Positions 9,988-21,844 are shown, counted from the first letter of the stretch. The stretch is DNA of 64,000 bases from Prorocentrum cordatum (GCA_963575745.1 CAUYUJ010017859.1:1-64000), one strand, 5' to 3'. The notes: a model not told the origin generated them from the letters alone. Numbers and translations: made by a program.

Positions 9988-10450
9988 CGCAGATCGGCGG
10001 GGTCAGGGTCCAAAAACACAAGGGATTTGCCACATGTCTGAAATTTCCGGGCACCCATCACGCAGATCTGCGGGGTCAGTGTCCAAAATCACAAGAGATT
10101 TGCCACATGTCTGAAATTCGGTGGCACCCCTCACGCAGATCGGCGGGGTCAGGGTCCAAAAAACAAGGGATTTGCTACATTTCTGAAATTCGGTGGCAGC
10201 CCTCACGCAGATCGGCGGGGTCAGGGTCCAAAAACACAAAGGATTTGCTACATTTCTGAAATTCCGTGGCATCCCCCTCATGCAGATCGGCGGGGTCAGG
10301 GTCCAAAACCACAAGGGATTTGCCGCATGTTTTAATTCGGTGGCACCCCTCACGCAGATCCGTAGGGTCAGGGTCCAAAAACATAAGGGATTTGTCACAT
10401 GTCTGAAATTCGGCGGCACCCCTCACGCAGATCGGCAGGGTCAGGGTCGA
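9988..10450. repeat. 72-76 bp tandem repeat, seven copies
   Basis: Each unit begins CGCAGATCGGCGGGGTCAGG and contains GGATTTGCCACATGTCTGAA. Units start near 9988, 10061, 10133, 10205, 10281, 10353 and 10425. Copies differ by 5-10 percent. Confidence 0.95.
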
Positions 10451-10572
10451 AGAATTATGCTAACGGAGTTTCCCACATAATGATGTTGTTGGGATAGCGG
10501 AATCAAGGATCATTTTGTCATGAAATTGCCGACCTGTCCTCGCCCTCTCCATCTTTTTCTATCACATGGTTT

Positions 10573-11433
10573 GCGAATACCCTCCTCGCTCAGGCGGGGC
10601 CTCCCTGGAAGGGGTGGGAGTGGCACGAAACCTGATAAATAACACTGTTTTCGAATAGCGTCCTCGCTCAGGCGGGGCCTCCCTGGAGGGGTTGGAGGGG
10701 CACAGAGTCTGATAATTAGCACTGCTTTCGAATAGCATCCTCGCTCAGGCGGGGCCTCCCTGGAGGGGTGGGAGGGGCACGAAACCTGATAAAAAACACT
10801 GTTTCGAATAGCGTCCTCGCTCAGGCGGGGCCTCCCTGGAGGGTGGGAGTGGCACGAAACCTGATAAATAACACTGTTTTCGAATAGCGTCCTCGCTCAG
10901 GCGGGGCGTCCCTGGAGGGGTGGGAGGGGCACGAAACCTGATAAATAACACACTGTTTTCGAATAGCGTCCTCGCTCTGGCGGGGCCTCCCTGGAGGGGT
11001 GGGAGGGGCACGAAACCTAAAAAAAAACACTGTTTTCGAATAGCGTTCTCGCTCAGGCGGGACCTCCCTGTAGGGTGGGAGGGGCACGAAACCTCATAAA
11101 TAACACTGTTTTCGAATAGCGTCCTCGCTCAGGCGGGGCCTCCCTGGAGGGGTGGGAGGGGCATGAAACCTGATAAATAACACTGTTTTCGAATAGCGTC
11201 CTCGCTCAGGCGGGGCCTCCCTGGAGGGGTTGGAGTGGCACAGAACCTGATAAATAACACTGCTTTCGAATAGCGTCCTCGCTCAGGCGGGGCCTCCCTG
11301 GAGGGGTTGGAGGGGCACGGAACCTGATAAATAGCACTGCTTTCGAATAGCGTCCTCGCTCAGGCGGGGCCTCCCTGGAGGGGTGGGAGGGGCACGAAAC
11401 CTGATAAATAACACTGTTTTCGAATAGCGTCCT
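10573..11433. repeat. 77-bp tandem repeat, eleven full copies and a partial
   Basis: The unit starts CGAATAGCGTCCTCGCTCAG and contains GGGGCCTCCCTGGAGGGG and a GATAAATAACACTG tail. The last copy is cut at 11,433, where a TATGG-rich array begins. Confidence 0.95.
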
Positions 11434-11444
11434 GGGAGGGGCGC

Positions 11445-11790
11445 ATGGTATTGGTATGGTAGTGGAATGGTATTGGTATGGTGGGAGGGAGCTCAGACGA
11501 AACCTGATAAATAACAGGTGTTGCATGGTATTGGCATGGTATTGGTATGGTATGGTATGGCTTGGTATGGTTTTGGTATGGTATTGGATTGGTATAGTAT
11601 GGCTTGGTATGGTTTGGTATGGTATTGGTATGGTATGGTATGGTATTGGTATGGTATTGGTATGGTATGGTATTGGTATGGTATGGTATTGGTATGGTAT
11701 GGCTTGGTATGGCTTGGTATGGTATGGTATTGGTATGGTATGGCTTGGTATGGTATGGTGATGTGCGGAATGGTATCGTATGGTATGGTT
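11445..11790. repeat. TATGGTATTGG-type minisatellite
   Basis: Degenerate array of GGTAT and GGTATT units. One short piece of the 77-bp repeat interrupts it at 11,485-11,520, so the two arrays have been mixed by recombination. Confidence 0.95.
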
Positions 11791-11832
11791 TAGGAGAAGG
11801 ACGCGGGAGGAGGAGGAGGAGGAGAAGGAGAG

Positions 11833-12280
11833 GGTGTTCTGGGAAAACAAGAACCCCACTCAGGATGTGGGGAACAAATAGGTCCCGACTCTGCTTCACG
11901 GCAAAGCCAAAGCCTCATGACTTCGCTCTTCCATGGCCCATTCTCCGAGAGAGGGGGCCCGCGGCAGGGGCCGAAGCCCTTACGGATAAAGATTGTCCGC
12001 GCACTTCCCCCAGGTCAGTGTCTCGCCCCAGACCTCCGTTCAAGGACACCGTCGAATCGGGAAGCCGGGTCTGCAGTAGGCGGACCATGGCAGGGTTGGC
12101 TAGCGGCCCTCCCCTGGGGTGGTCGTGTCTACTGCGCCCCGTGGGAGGCAGAAGGCAGAACCCGTCTGACAGCAAGCTGGAAAAGATGCAGGAGGCCAGG
12201 GCCAGGAGCAGTGACAGGGGCTGGAACGAGCCGCGAACAGTTGGTATGAAGCCGCCAGGGCTGGACGCACGAGAGTGAAA
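11833..12280. other. Stretch without a recognised gene
   Basis: GC-rich unique sequence. Short open frames exist on both strands, with no recognisable motif and no supported splice structure. Confidence 0.4.
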
Positions 12281-12475
12281 GTTAGCGCTTTCTTATTCGG
12301 CGTTTCGACATTGGGCGGAATGGGGGGGGGGATCTGGCTCCAGACCTCTGCTGAATGCGACGGTTTGCAGCAGTGCGTCCTATGGGGGAAACTCCACCTG
12401 CTCGAAATAGACGCCAAAAACAGCCAAGCGAGGGTCCGCGCCGATCGGCTAAACAATGAATAAGAAAACGATCAC
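12281..12475. mobile_element. Element B, copy 1
   Basis: Shares with the copies at 22,986 and 28,997 the order: CTTTCTTATTCGGCGTTT, GGGCGGA, ACCTCTGCT, GGTTTGCA, CTCGAAA and GCCGATCGGC, ending AAAACGATCAC. The termini are inverted (CTTTCTTATTC against the complement of GAATAAGAAAACG). No clear target duplication is seen for this copy. Confidence 0.7.
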
Positions 12476-12621
12476 AAACTGGCAAGGCCCGAAACATGTC
12501 TCAGGACTGGCATCTGCTTCCAGCTGCGCGGGAGGACCCTCTTCGCGCGAGGGGCAACGCCCGGGAGAGACGGCCGGCTCAGGGGGCCTTGGACTCGGCG
12601 ATGCATCTAAGCTCGATCGGC

Positions 12622-12794
12622 GATCTTGAAGGGGCCCCAGGACACACAAAGAAATACACACAAATAAAATAATTCCCCATAGTTTCCCATATCTTCTGGG
12701 TTTTTGTCTTCCCTCCCACTTCACAGATGTTCCCATATTTTCCTGGGAATTGGCGATTCATTGTGTCTGCGTGTTTCCCTCCCTCCTGAGATCT
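12622..12794. mobile_element. Element A, copy 2 (163 bp, duplication GATCT)
   Basis: Body 12,627-12,789, same ends as copy 1. GATCT lies at 12,622-12,626 and again at 12,790-12,794. It is identical in length to copy 1. Confidence 0.85.
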
Positions 12795-12842
12795 GCCCAC
12801 GAGGGCGAAACCACGCGTTCCTGGGAGCGGTGGTCGGCGCCG

Positions 12843-13186
12843 CGCAGGAGGGGGGGTTCATGGGGAGGCGGGAAGGCTTCTCAAAGGGGGCTGCTTCTTT
12901 TAACGGGCGAAGAACAGTGTAAAATAAACTTCTTCGCTGTCGGGGGCGCCTGTCCCAGGGCGGCTGGAAAGTTATGCCCTTACGGTGGCACCGTAGGGGT
13001 ATTAACTTTCCAGCCGCCCAGGGGCAAGTGTCTCCGACGGCGGAAAATTTATTTTATACCGTTCTTCGCTCGCTGGTTCTTAGAAGGCGCCAGCCCTGCA
13101 CCTGCAGAGAAGGCCCGCGCCTTCCAAGAAGCAGGGGTGCTTCTAAGAAGCCTTCCCCCCTTCCCCTATCCCCCCCCCCTGCGCGT
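12843..13186. mobile_element. Element K copy 1 with inserted foldback L
   Basis: The right part (AGAAGGCCCGCGCCTTC, then AGAAGCAGGGGTGCTTCT) matches 34,765-34,858. The left edge GGGAAGGCTTCT is the inverse of the right edge AGAAGCCTTCCC. Inside, 12,904-13,072 is a nearly perfect palindrome with arms of about 84 bp meeting at TACGGTGGCACCGTA. Each arm carries TAAAATAAA. Copy 2 of K lacks the palindrome, so L looks like a nested insertion. Confidence 0.65.
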
Positions 13187-13481
13187 CGCCGAGGTGGGGC
13201 GTGCGATGCCAAAGAGCAAACTGCGTCCAAAGCCGACAACGCCCTATGGTGGGCAAGCGACTCTTGCCTCACACGGAATGCGTCTGCGGCGGCGCAAACA
13301 ACACGAGTCCTAGTCAAAGGGGGCAGCAATTGCCGAGGGCCTTCGTGCCCCTTCCGTCCGTCCCCATATAGAGATCGTACCAAAATGTGCCTGCATTGCC
13401 AAACCGCGAGGGCGACGACGACGGCCGCCGCCGCGACCGCACCCACAACGATGCACCGATCCCGCGCCCGATTCCTCCAGA

Positions 13482-13790
13482 CTCGTGTCGATCGTACCGA
13501 TCCCATGGCTTGGCGCCCACCCCTTCCACACCCACGTCGATCGCACTGGTGCGTCCGCGTCACGGCCCCATGCTGCCGACCGCCAGGAGGAGGAGGAGGA
13601 GGAGGGGGAGGAGGAGGAGGAGGAGGAGAAGGAGGAGGAGGAGGGGGAGGACTCGTGTCGATCGTACCGATCCCATGTCTTGGCGCCCACTTCGTCCACA
13701 CCCACGCCGATCGCACTGGCCCCCGTGCCCTGGCGTGAGCTCCCGTCCGCGCCACGGCCCCGTGCTGCCGACCGCCAGGAGGAGGAGGAG
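13482..13790. repeat. About 165-bp tandem duplication ending in GGA tracts
   Basis: Two units start CTCGTGTCGATCGTACCGAT (13,482 and 13,652) and end GCTGCCGACCGCCAGG before a GGA run. The microsatellite was probably copied with the unit. Confidence 0.85.
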
Positions 13791-14030
13791 GAGGAGGAGG
13801 AGGAGGAGGAGGAGGAGGAGGAGGAGGAGGAGGAGGAGGAGGAGGAGGAGGAGGAGGAGGAGGGAGGAGGAGGAGGAGGAGGAGGAGGAGGAGGAGATGA
13901 GGAGGAGGAAGGAGGAGGAGGAGGAGGAGGAGAGGAGAGGAGGAGGAGGAGGAGGGGAGGGGGGGAGGAGGAGGAAGGAAAGGAGGAGGAGGAGGAGGAG
14001 GAGGAGGAGGAGGAGGAGGAGGGGGAGGAC
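13587..14030. repeat. (GGA)n tract, over 250 bp pure purine in its second part
   Basis: GGA/GAG repeats at 13,587-13,650 and 13,779-14,029, with the unit described above between them. The whole second part is homopurine. Confidence 0.95.
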
Positions 14031-14385
14031 TTCAAGCCCGTCCGCCTCCAAGGGGCCGCCCACGGCGGCGCACGCAGCCGAAGACCGCACGAGACACGCC
14101 GGCGAAGCCGGGGCCGAGCGAGACCGACCGAGCCGCGCACAGACCCAGAGAGCGCGAAGCCACGGCAGCGACACGGCAGCCCAGCGTGCCGAACGGACCG
14201 AACGCGTCCGTGATCCTCGTCGTCGGACCTTCGCGTCATGACTCGGGTCTGCGGCGGCCGTTGCGGACGGCTCGGGCACCCCTGCAGGTGCTTTCGACGA
14301 AGCGCGGCTGCTGGAACCCGTCCCGAGGCGGGACAACCTTTGGGATCCCGCTCCTTTTTTAAATCCTTCTCTGCGAAGCCTGCTA
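14031..14385. other. GC-rich stretch without a recognised gene
   Basis: Arg/Ala-rich open frames only. Nothing recognised. Confidence 0.4.
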
Positions 14386-14578
14386 GAGGGGGTCCGAGTA
14401 GATGGGGTCGGGGGATCGCGCCGCCTCGCCGATGCGTCGGCGAGGCATCGGCGATACATCGGCGGCGTCGGCAAGGCATCGGCACCAACGGTGTGGAGAG
14501 GAACGGGCTCCACATCGAGCCGCATCGCCGATGCATCGGCGATATGGCGCGATCCCCCGCACCCCATCTGGGAGGCCC
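14386..14578. mobile_element. Palindromic element I, copy 1
   Basis: Left GATGGGGTCGGGGGATCGCG and right GGCGCGATCCCCCGCACCCC are inverted. Between them lie GATGCATCGGCGAT hairpin repeats. Relatives are at 17,971 and 22,263. Confidence 0.65.
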
Positions 14579-14621
14579 AGATCCCCTCCTCGGAGTAGGC
14601 CTTCTTCTCCTCCTGGTGGTG

Positions 14622-14715
14622 CCCCTGCCCCTCCCCCTCCCCCTCCCCCTGCTCCTCCTCCTCCTCCTCCTCCTCCTCCTCCTCCTCCTCCTCCTCCTCC
14701 TCCTCCTCCTCCTCG
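14622..14715. repeat. (CTC)n microsatellite
   Basis: CCCCTCCC units grading into pure CTC. Confidence 0.95.
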
Positions 14716-14877
14716 AACCCCTCTCCGGTGGCGCCCCTGCCCCTCCTCGGAGTAGGCCTTCTTCTCGGCGTCGGCCTGCGCCGCCGCCAGCGGGTTGCCC
14801 TCCGGGGCCTTCTTGCCCTCGACGGCGCCCGGAGGGGGGCAAGGGAGGGCCCGGCGGATCGGGGAGCGCAGCCTCCC

Positions 14878-14960
14878 TCTCCTCCTCCTCCTCCACCTCC
14901 TCCTCCTCCTCCTCCTCCTCCTCCTCCTCCTCCTCCTCCTCCTCCTCCTCCTCCTCCTCC
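14878..14960. repeat. (CTC)n microsatellite
   Basis: Pure CTC run just outside the foldback element FB1. Confidence 0.95.
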
Positions 14961-15332
14961 AGCAGGGGGCCACGTGCGAGCCCCACCCCTGCCCCCCACG
15001 ATGTCTGAGAAGGAGGGTGGGGTTCACTTCGCTTGGGAGAGCTCCCGAACGAAGTGAACCCCACCCTCCCCCTCAGAAATCGTGGGGGATATTGGAGGCC
15101 TGGAGATGGGCACCAACACCAACACAGGGGTTTGCCTCCACAGGAGGAAGATGATCCTAGATTTCGGTGTTGGTGGCAATATTTCGGTCACCTTGGAAGC
15201 CAGAATATTACAACCATCACGGAGGTCGGGATCTTCTTCCCTCGGTGGAGGCGCACCGCCGATATTGGTGTTGGTGTCAACCTCCAAGCCTGCGAGTGTA
15301 GGGGGTAGGGTTCGCACGTGGCCCCCTAGCAG
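14961..15332. mobile_element. Foldback element FB1, interrupted by element N
   Basis: The arms read GGGGCCACGTGCGAGCCCCA on the left and, at 15,301-15,327, GGGTTCGCACGTGGCCCCCT on the right. The inner arms (GGAGGGTGGGGTTCACTTCG and its complement) meet near 15,040. The right arm is split at 15,088 by element N. The intact sister copy at 25,141 shows the uninterrupted order. AGCAG occurs at 14,961-14,965 and 15,328-15,332. Confidence 0.8.
15084..15305. mobile_element. Element N, copy 1, nested in FB1 (212 bp)
   Basis: The body is 15,089-15,300, flanked by GGGGG on both sides (15,084-15,088 and 15,301-15,305). Termini are inverted: AGGCCTGGAGATGGGCACCA on the left against the complement of TGGTGTCAACCTCCAAGCCT on the right. 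Copies at 32,597 and 33,916 share both ends and an internal GGTGGAGGC(A/G)CACCGCC. Confidence 0.85.
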
Positions 15333-15780
15333 GGCACCCGACCATCCAGCAGAGTCGGCGGCGCACCGGAAGGGGGGAAGGAGCGAGACGGGGGCGTGCG
15401 CGTGGCGGACAGGCGTCCCCACGCGCGTGCGGCTTGATTGCGCGACCACGCGCAGAACGCAGATCGTTTCGTTTCGTTTCGCGAGGCGGACAGAGCTTCA
15501 CGAAGCTGACCCTGATGCTATACGCTTGTGATACATGCTGCCCAAAGACAGCGTGCAGCATGACCAATGATGAAACAGAATCAACAATGAAACGCTCGCG
15601 ACATGGAGAAGGAGGAGGCAGAGGGGGAAACTTGAGCCCGAATGGTTCCGGAAGGCGTTGCCTCCGAAATGAAAGATTGCACTCGCCACTCACCCGATCA
15701 CCGGCCTGCGCAAGCCCTCGCCTGGGGCTCGTCGTCTCGAGAGGCGGCGCCCGAGACGGCCCTCAAACTCAACAGCCGAG
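15333..15780. other. Stretch without a recognised gene
   Basis: Contains ATCGTTTCGTTTCGTTTCG near 15,465, also found near 42,308. No coding motif recognised. Confidence 0.4.
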
Positions 15781-15961
15781 GCGGACCAAAGGGGGGGATC
15801 GAACGAACGGGTTTTCGAACCAGCTGCATGCATCAGCGGCGCACCCTGGCGCTGAAGGCGCCCATGCATCGAGGATAGCATTCGGCGGCGGCGTCGAAGC
15901 CAGCTGCATGTCACAGGCTTCAGCGGGAACGCTCATTTCCCATTCCCCGCTCTCGTCCGAC
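15780..15961. mobile_element. Element J, copy 1
   Basis: Imperfect inverted ends (GGACCAAAGGGGGGGATC against the complement of CCCATTCCCCGCTCTCGTCC). Internal CCAGCTGCATG motifs and CATGCATCGAGGA are shared with the copy at 21,374. Confidence 0.5.
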
Positions 15962-16144
15962 CAGAATTCTCTTTAGAGAACCAACAGCTGCAATGGTTCA
16001 TGACGACGGGGTAATACATAAACGCCTGAATCACGCCTTGCGATGCAAGATGCCCCCCTGGACTTGGCGATGACGGCGTGGCGACGACGCGGTCTTTCGC
16101 GGGCAGAAGCATTCGCATCCCATGGCCGCATATCAACATCGATG

Positions 16145-17226
<1,082 letters not shown>

Positions 17227-17332
17227 CTAATTTTTCGGGGGGGCCAAGGGGTATCAACATTCCCTGGAGGTTCGCACGGGTACGGCACTTCTCCAACAAA
17301 AAACTTGTGCGCAAGGGCTCAAACATACTGCT

Positions 17333-17509
17333 CCTAAATTTCGGCAGGGCATGCCCCCCTACAGGCAGATGTTTTAGGAAACATGCAGAATAAGCAAACA
17401 TATCCAAAACATTTTAAAAAATTGTTAAAACAAGTCGTGTCCACATTATTCTTGTTAGACAATGTGTTTAATATTCCTCCTGTAGGGGACAGGCCCGACT
17501 TCACCCTAA
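17333..17509. mobile_element. Element C, copy 1 (167 bp, duplication CCTAA)
   Basis: Body 17,338-17,504; CCTAA at 17,333-17,337 and 17,505-17,509. Termini are inverted: CAGGGCATGCCCCCCTACAG against the complement of CTGTAGGGGACAGGCCCG. The interior is AT-rich, unlike its surroundings. Confidence 0.8.
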
Positions 17510-17640
17510 CGCCCTGTGAGGGAGCCCGGGCTCCCGACATCAGCGGTCCATCCTTGCCCCCAAACCTCGTGGGCTGCATCAAACTGCTTCTCAGGGCCTT
17601 CTGCCGCGAGGGTGTCCTGCGCCGTCGGAGGCGGCGCCAT
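17506..17640 (-). CDS. Possible 44-residue coding fragment cut by element C
   Basis: An ATG at 17,640 opens a frame with GC-ending codons and an ordinary amino-acid mix. Its stop falls in the CCTAA target duplication of element C, so the insertion may have truncated an older exon. No family recognised; could be chance. Confidence 0.2.
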   Translation of the reverse strand: MAPPPTAQDTLAAEGPEKQFDAAHEVWGQGWTADVGSPGSLTGR

Positions 17641-17970
17641 GGTCCGTGGTGCTGAGACCGCCCCGGACTGCGGCAGGCTCGTGCCGTGACGACCCCGGCG
17701 TTGGTGTCTGACACCGCGTGGATCGCTCAACCTTGAACGATCGGCGGGTTTTCGATCGTCCGATCGTCCCATATAGGCCGATCCTGGGCCACTGGCGGCA
17801 TTCACCCTTGAACGTCCGCAGCGGAGCCGCCGCCGGTCGACACGACGCGAACCTACCGCACTCGAGGGGCCTGCTGAGGTCATTCGGAACTTCTCGGAAG
17901 GCCTGCTGATGCCAGCCAGGACTACCTGGGGGGGCTGTCTATGCGCAACCCGTAGCCATACCACCAGTGA

Positions 17971-18204
17971 CCGCGCCGCATCGCCGATACATCGACGATA
18001 CATCGGCGATACATCGGCGAAGTATCGCCGATGCATCGGCGATGCATCGGCGATGCACCAGCGATGCAGCGTCGACGTCGACGATGCATCGGCGACGTCG
18101 ACACGAAGCAAATCTGTCTGCACATCGAGCCGCATCTCCGATGCATCGGCGATGCGGCGCGATCCACCGACGCCCATCTACTCGGACCCCATTTTGGGAG
18201 GCCT
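17971..18204. mobile_element. Palindromic element I, copy 2
   Basis: Runs of GATACATCGGC and GATGCATCGGC flank two GTCGACGTCGACG boxes. The right end is GCGGCGCGATCCACCGACGC then CATTTTGGGAGGCCT. The left arm is shortened relative to copies 1 and 3. Confidence 0.65.
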
Positions 18205-18325
18205 GAACCACTGCAGCCAGGGTGTCATTGCCTACTGGTGGATGTCCACGAATTCCTGTCGCACCCCCGCTTCTGATGGGCTTGTTTTCCTCCACCACCA
18301 CCATAAGTTGAAGGGGGAGGGGGTC

Positions 18326-18416
18326 CTCCTCCTCCTCCTCCACCTCCTCCTCCCTCCTCCTCCTCCTCCTCCTCTTCCTCCTTGTCGTCCTCCTCCTCCT
18401 CCTTCCTCGTCCCCCT
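18326..18416. repeat. (CTC)n microsatellite
   Basis: Imperfect CTC/TCC run. Confidence 0.9.
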
Positions 18417-18589
18417 CCAACTTGTAGTGGGGGTGGTGGACAACAGGCCCATCAGCTTCGGGCGCCCCGACGTCCTCTGGCGCCGCCGCAGGCTTCTTCG
18501 CCTCCTTGACCACCTCCTCCGTGCCGGGCGAGGCCTCGCGGGAGGGATGGGGGGCCGCCCGTCCAAGCGGGGGGCAGGGAACGGTCAGC

Positions 18590-18800
18590 ATCGAATCGAA
18601 GCATCGGATCGGATCGGAACCTGTATCGAATCGGGCCGCATCGGCGGGTAGTCAGAATCGAATCGACTCGGCGGCGCCGGGATGCATAATTAACAGCACC
18701 ACGCGAACATCGGGCCGCCTCGGATCATCAGGGGGTCGGAATCGAATAGAATCGAATCGGGCCGGCCAGAGACGATATCGAATTGGATCGATCGGGTCGC
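18590..18800. repeat. Dispersed ATCGAATCGG-rich repeat H, copy 1
   Basis: Shares GGGCCGCATCGG, GGATGCATAAT-AACAGC and ATCGGGCCGC-TCGGATCATC in order with 31,330-31,475. Internally it is made of GAATCGAATCGG units. Confidence 0.55.
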
Positions 18801-19140
18801 AATGGGCGACGCTCGAAAACGGGTCTTACGCAAGATGATAGGCTGACCATGCGCGGCGGCTTATGCGGGCCGCCAGCGCGTCACGCAACATTGAAGACGA
18901 AAGCACTTACGCGCGACAAGGCGCGGGCAGCTTACGCGCAAATGTCGGTGCAGAATGCAGACGACCCAGTTTATCGCGTCGCTCCACTGGACTCTTGGGG
19001 GGGCAGGGGAAACGGGGGGCATGGGAAGTGGCGAAGGGGAGGGCGTCTCGTCGTCCTCCTTCTCCTCCTCCTCCTTCTCCTCCTCCACATTATCCCCCAT
19101 CTCTCTTCCGTGTACACGAATTCCCCATTATTGTGCGGCA

Positions 19141-19284
19141 TGGCTTCGCTTCGTCGGGGTTGCGCTTCGCCAAGGTTCGAGTCGCTGGGGTTGCGCTTCG
19201 CCAAGATTCGCTTCGCCGGGGTTCTGCTTCGCCGGGTTTCGCTTCACCCGGGTTCGCTTTGCCGGGGTTCGTTTCGCCGGGGTT
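19141..19284. repeat. 15-16 bp minisatellite (GGGGTTCGCTTCGCC)
   Basis: Degenerate copies of TTCGCTTCGCCGGGG run straight into an assembly gap. Confidence 0.85.
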
Positions 19285-19384
19285 NNNNNNNNNNNNNNNN
19301 NNNNNNNNNNNNNNNNNNNNNNNNNNNNNNNNNNNNNNNNNNNNNNNNNNNNNNNNNNNNNNNNNNNNNNNNNNNNNNNNNNNN
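19285..19384. other. Assembly gap (100 N)
   Basis: Exactly 100 unknown bases between two tandem arrays. The round number suggests a placeholder, so the true length is unknown. Confidence 0.98.
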
Positions 19385-19389
19385 TAGTC

Positions 19390-19450
<61 letters not shown>

Positions 19451-19492
19451 AAATAATAGTAGTAGTAGTAGTAGTAGTAGTAGTAGAAATAA

Positions 19493-19549
<57 letters not shown>
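19385..19549. repeat. (TAG)n microsatellite
   Basis: TAG repeats with two AAATAA interruptions, starting at the gap. Confidence 0.98.
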
Positions 19550-19639
19550 GAAGGAGCAAAAGGAGGAACGGGAGGAGCTGGAGTAGCCTGAGGGGGGGGC
19601 GGGGCGTCTTCTTAAGGCCTGGGAAGGGGCGGGGGGCGG

Positions 19640-20000
19640 CTGGATCGGGTATTTCATACAACTCAAAAAGGAAAGCAGGGCAAGCGGGCGGCAAGCTGCG
19701 GGTGGGGGGCGGGCGTCGGGCAGTCAGATCGGGCAGCGGGATGCCGCTCAGCACTGGGTGCTGCGCGGGGGACGGAGCCCGTTGAGTAGTGGGCGTCGCG
19801 CTGGAGACGGAAGCTGGTCAGCGCAGGGACGGTTGACTTCCGGGCGGAAGCAGGGCGGGCGGGCGGCGGGCGGATCGGGGTTTACAAGGAACTCCCACGG
19901 GTTCTGCCTTGCAGCGGGGCGTCGCTGAATGCTGGGTTCTGCGAGGAAGACGGAGGCCGATGAGTCCTGGGCGTCGCGCTGGAGACACAAACAGTTCAGA
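19640..20000. repeat. Imperfect duplication
   Basis: 19,670-19,815 and 19,845-20,000 share GCAGGGC(A/G)(A/G)GCGGGCGGC, then GACGGAG(C/G)CCG and TGGGCGTCGCGCTGGAGAC. They are diverged. Confidence 0.6.
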
Positions 20001-20705
20001 TTGCAATAGCGTTGGTGCATCATGGGTTTACTCCGGTCCTAATTCCTCCACCTTTTCCTCCTCCTCCTCCAAATCCTCCTCTTCCCCCTTCGCCTTCTCC
20101 CTCCTCTGTCAATCCCTGGAGAAGCTCCTGTTACCGTTCTGGCCAGAACCCTCACCTTCTCCCCTCCCCTTGTCTTGCCTCCTGCCGCCGCCTCCCCTCG
20201 TAATCCCGTGATCCTCATCCTGCTCCGTCCGCCCTCCTCCAGCTCCCTCCATCTTTCCTCCCCGCTATGGGCAAAGAGGGCCCGACACCAGAACAATGCT
20301 GCAAATAATCATCGTTACAAGGAGGGCCCCGGCAGGGGCCCACTCGCCAGACCCAAATTTCCGTGGTTCTGCTTCGTCCAATCCTGGTGGCTCGACAAAA
20401 ACGCGGCGTCTGGGGCCTCTTATGGGATTCCAAGATCAATCAACATGGATCTGCAAAAGGAATCCAGGACGTCATCGTATGTCTAGGGGAAGACGAACCG
20501 TGAAGACGTGCGAGGCCCCCAGCGAAGCGCAGTAGCCGTGGCAAGCCTGCGCCTCGCTCGCTCGCTCACGTGACGGCCACGAGGTCCGAAGCCAGTGCCC
20601 GAAACGAGACACGGCGAACGCAGCACCCCTGGCCGCAAAGGACGAGGGAGGGGAGGGCGCAGACAGGGCCCCGCTCCCTCAGCCCACAGATTTGGAGGCT
20701 GCCGC

Positions 20706-21360
20706 GCTGCTCCTGCTCCTGCTCCTCCTCCTCCTCCTCCTCCTGGTCCTCCTCGTCCTCCCTCCTCCTCGTCCTCCTCGTCCTCCTCCTCCTCCTCGTC
20801 CTCCTCCTCCTCCAATTCCTCCTCCTCCAACTCCTCCTCCTCCTCCTCCTTCTCCTCTCTCCTCCTCCTCCTCCTCCTCCTGCTCCTCCTCCGCCTCTCC
20901 TCTCTTCTTTCCTCCCCTTCCCTCCGCCTCCTCTTTCTCCACCTCCTCCTCGTTCGCCCCGGGGGGGGGCCCCCTCCTCCCTCCTCCCCCTGCAGTGACT
21001 CCTCCTCTTGCTCCTCTGACACTCGTCCTCGTCCTCCCCGCCTCCTCCCCTCCTCCCCTTCTCCTAGTACCTCCTCCTGATCACCCCTCCTCCTCCCCCC
21101 CCCTCGCTCCTCCTCCTCCTCCTCCTGCTCCTCCTCATGCTCCTCCTCCTCTTCCCCTCCTCCTCCTACCTCCTCCTACTTCTCCTCCTCCTCCTTTCCC
21201 CCTCCCCTATCCTCTCTCCCCTCCCTCCCACCTCCTCCTCCTCCGTCTCCTCCTCATTGTCCTCCCCGCCCCCCCATCCTTCTCTTCCACCCCTTCGCTC
21301 CTCGACCCTGCCCCTCCCCATCCCATGATACATCTCCCAACCTTTTCCCCCCTGTTTTCC
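20706..21360. repeat. Degenerate CTC-rich polypyrimidine tract (about 650 bp)
   Basis: CTC, CTCGTC and CCCCTCC units with almost no purines on the plus strand. The preceding 20,041-20,260 is a shorter tract of the same kind. Between them, 20,261-20,705 shows nothing recognisable. Confidence 0.9.
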
Positions 21361-21373
21361 CCCCCTCCTCTCG

Positions 21374-21561
21374 GTCGGGCGAAGGAAAGGGGGGGATAGA
21401 AGGGGGGGTTTGAGAATCAGCTCACGTAGCTGATTTTCCCGGCGCCTCCCGGCGCCGGAGGCGGCCATGTATCGAGGAATGGGCCCCTCGGCGGGGCCGA
21501 AACCAGCTGCATGCAGCAGATTTCGTAACCCCCCCTTTCCCAATCCCCCCTTTCGCCCGGC
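21374..21561. mobile_element. Element J, copy 2
   Basis: Inverted ends of about 40 bp: GTCGGGCGAAGGAAAGGGGG on the left; CCCCCCTTTCGCCCGGC on the right. The interior holds CCAGCTGCATGCAGC and CATGTATCGAGGA. Confidence 0.6.
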
Positions 21562-21844
21562 CCGATCCTCGTCAAAGGTTGGGTGGGCGTGGGCAATGGA
21601 GGCCTCGCGAGCTGTCCGCCGCGGCGGGGTTGCCGCAACGCGGCCAGCGCCGCCGCCAACGTAGGCCGCCGAGCCTGGGCTGACCCTCTGTCCTCCCTCC
21701 CCCTCCTCCTCATCCTCCTCTTCCTCGTCGTCTTCTTCCTCCTCCGCCTTTTATTTCGAATGGAGGGCGGTTCCGTTTTAAAATGTGGCTCTAAGCATGG
21801 CGCCGCGTACCATCGCCTTAAGACTCTTCAATAGTTGCAAGAGT

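Noticed and set aside
9988-11433. Regular 73- and 77-bp repeats resembling a CRISPR array
   Set aside because: Units are head-to-tail with no unique spacers, there are no cas genes, and the DNA is eukaryotic.
13054-15064. Frames of 230-580 codons rich in Ser, Glu, Arg, Leu or Gly
   Set aside because: They run through GGA/CTC tracts; every frame of such a tract is open. No non-repeat domain is present.
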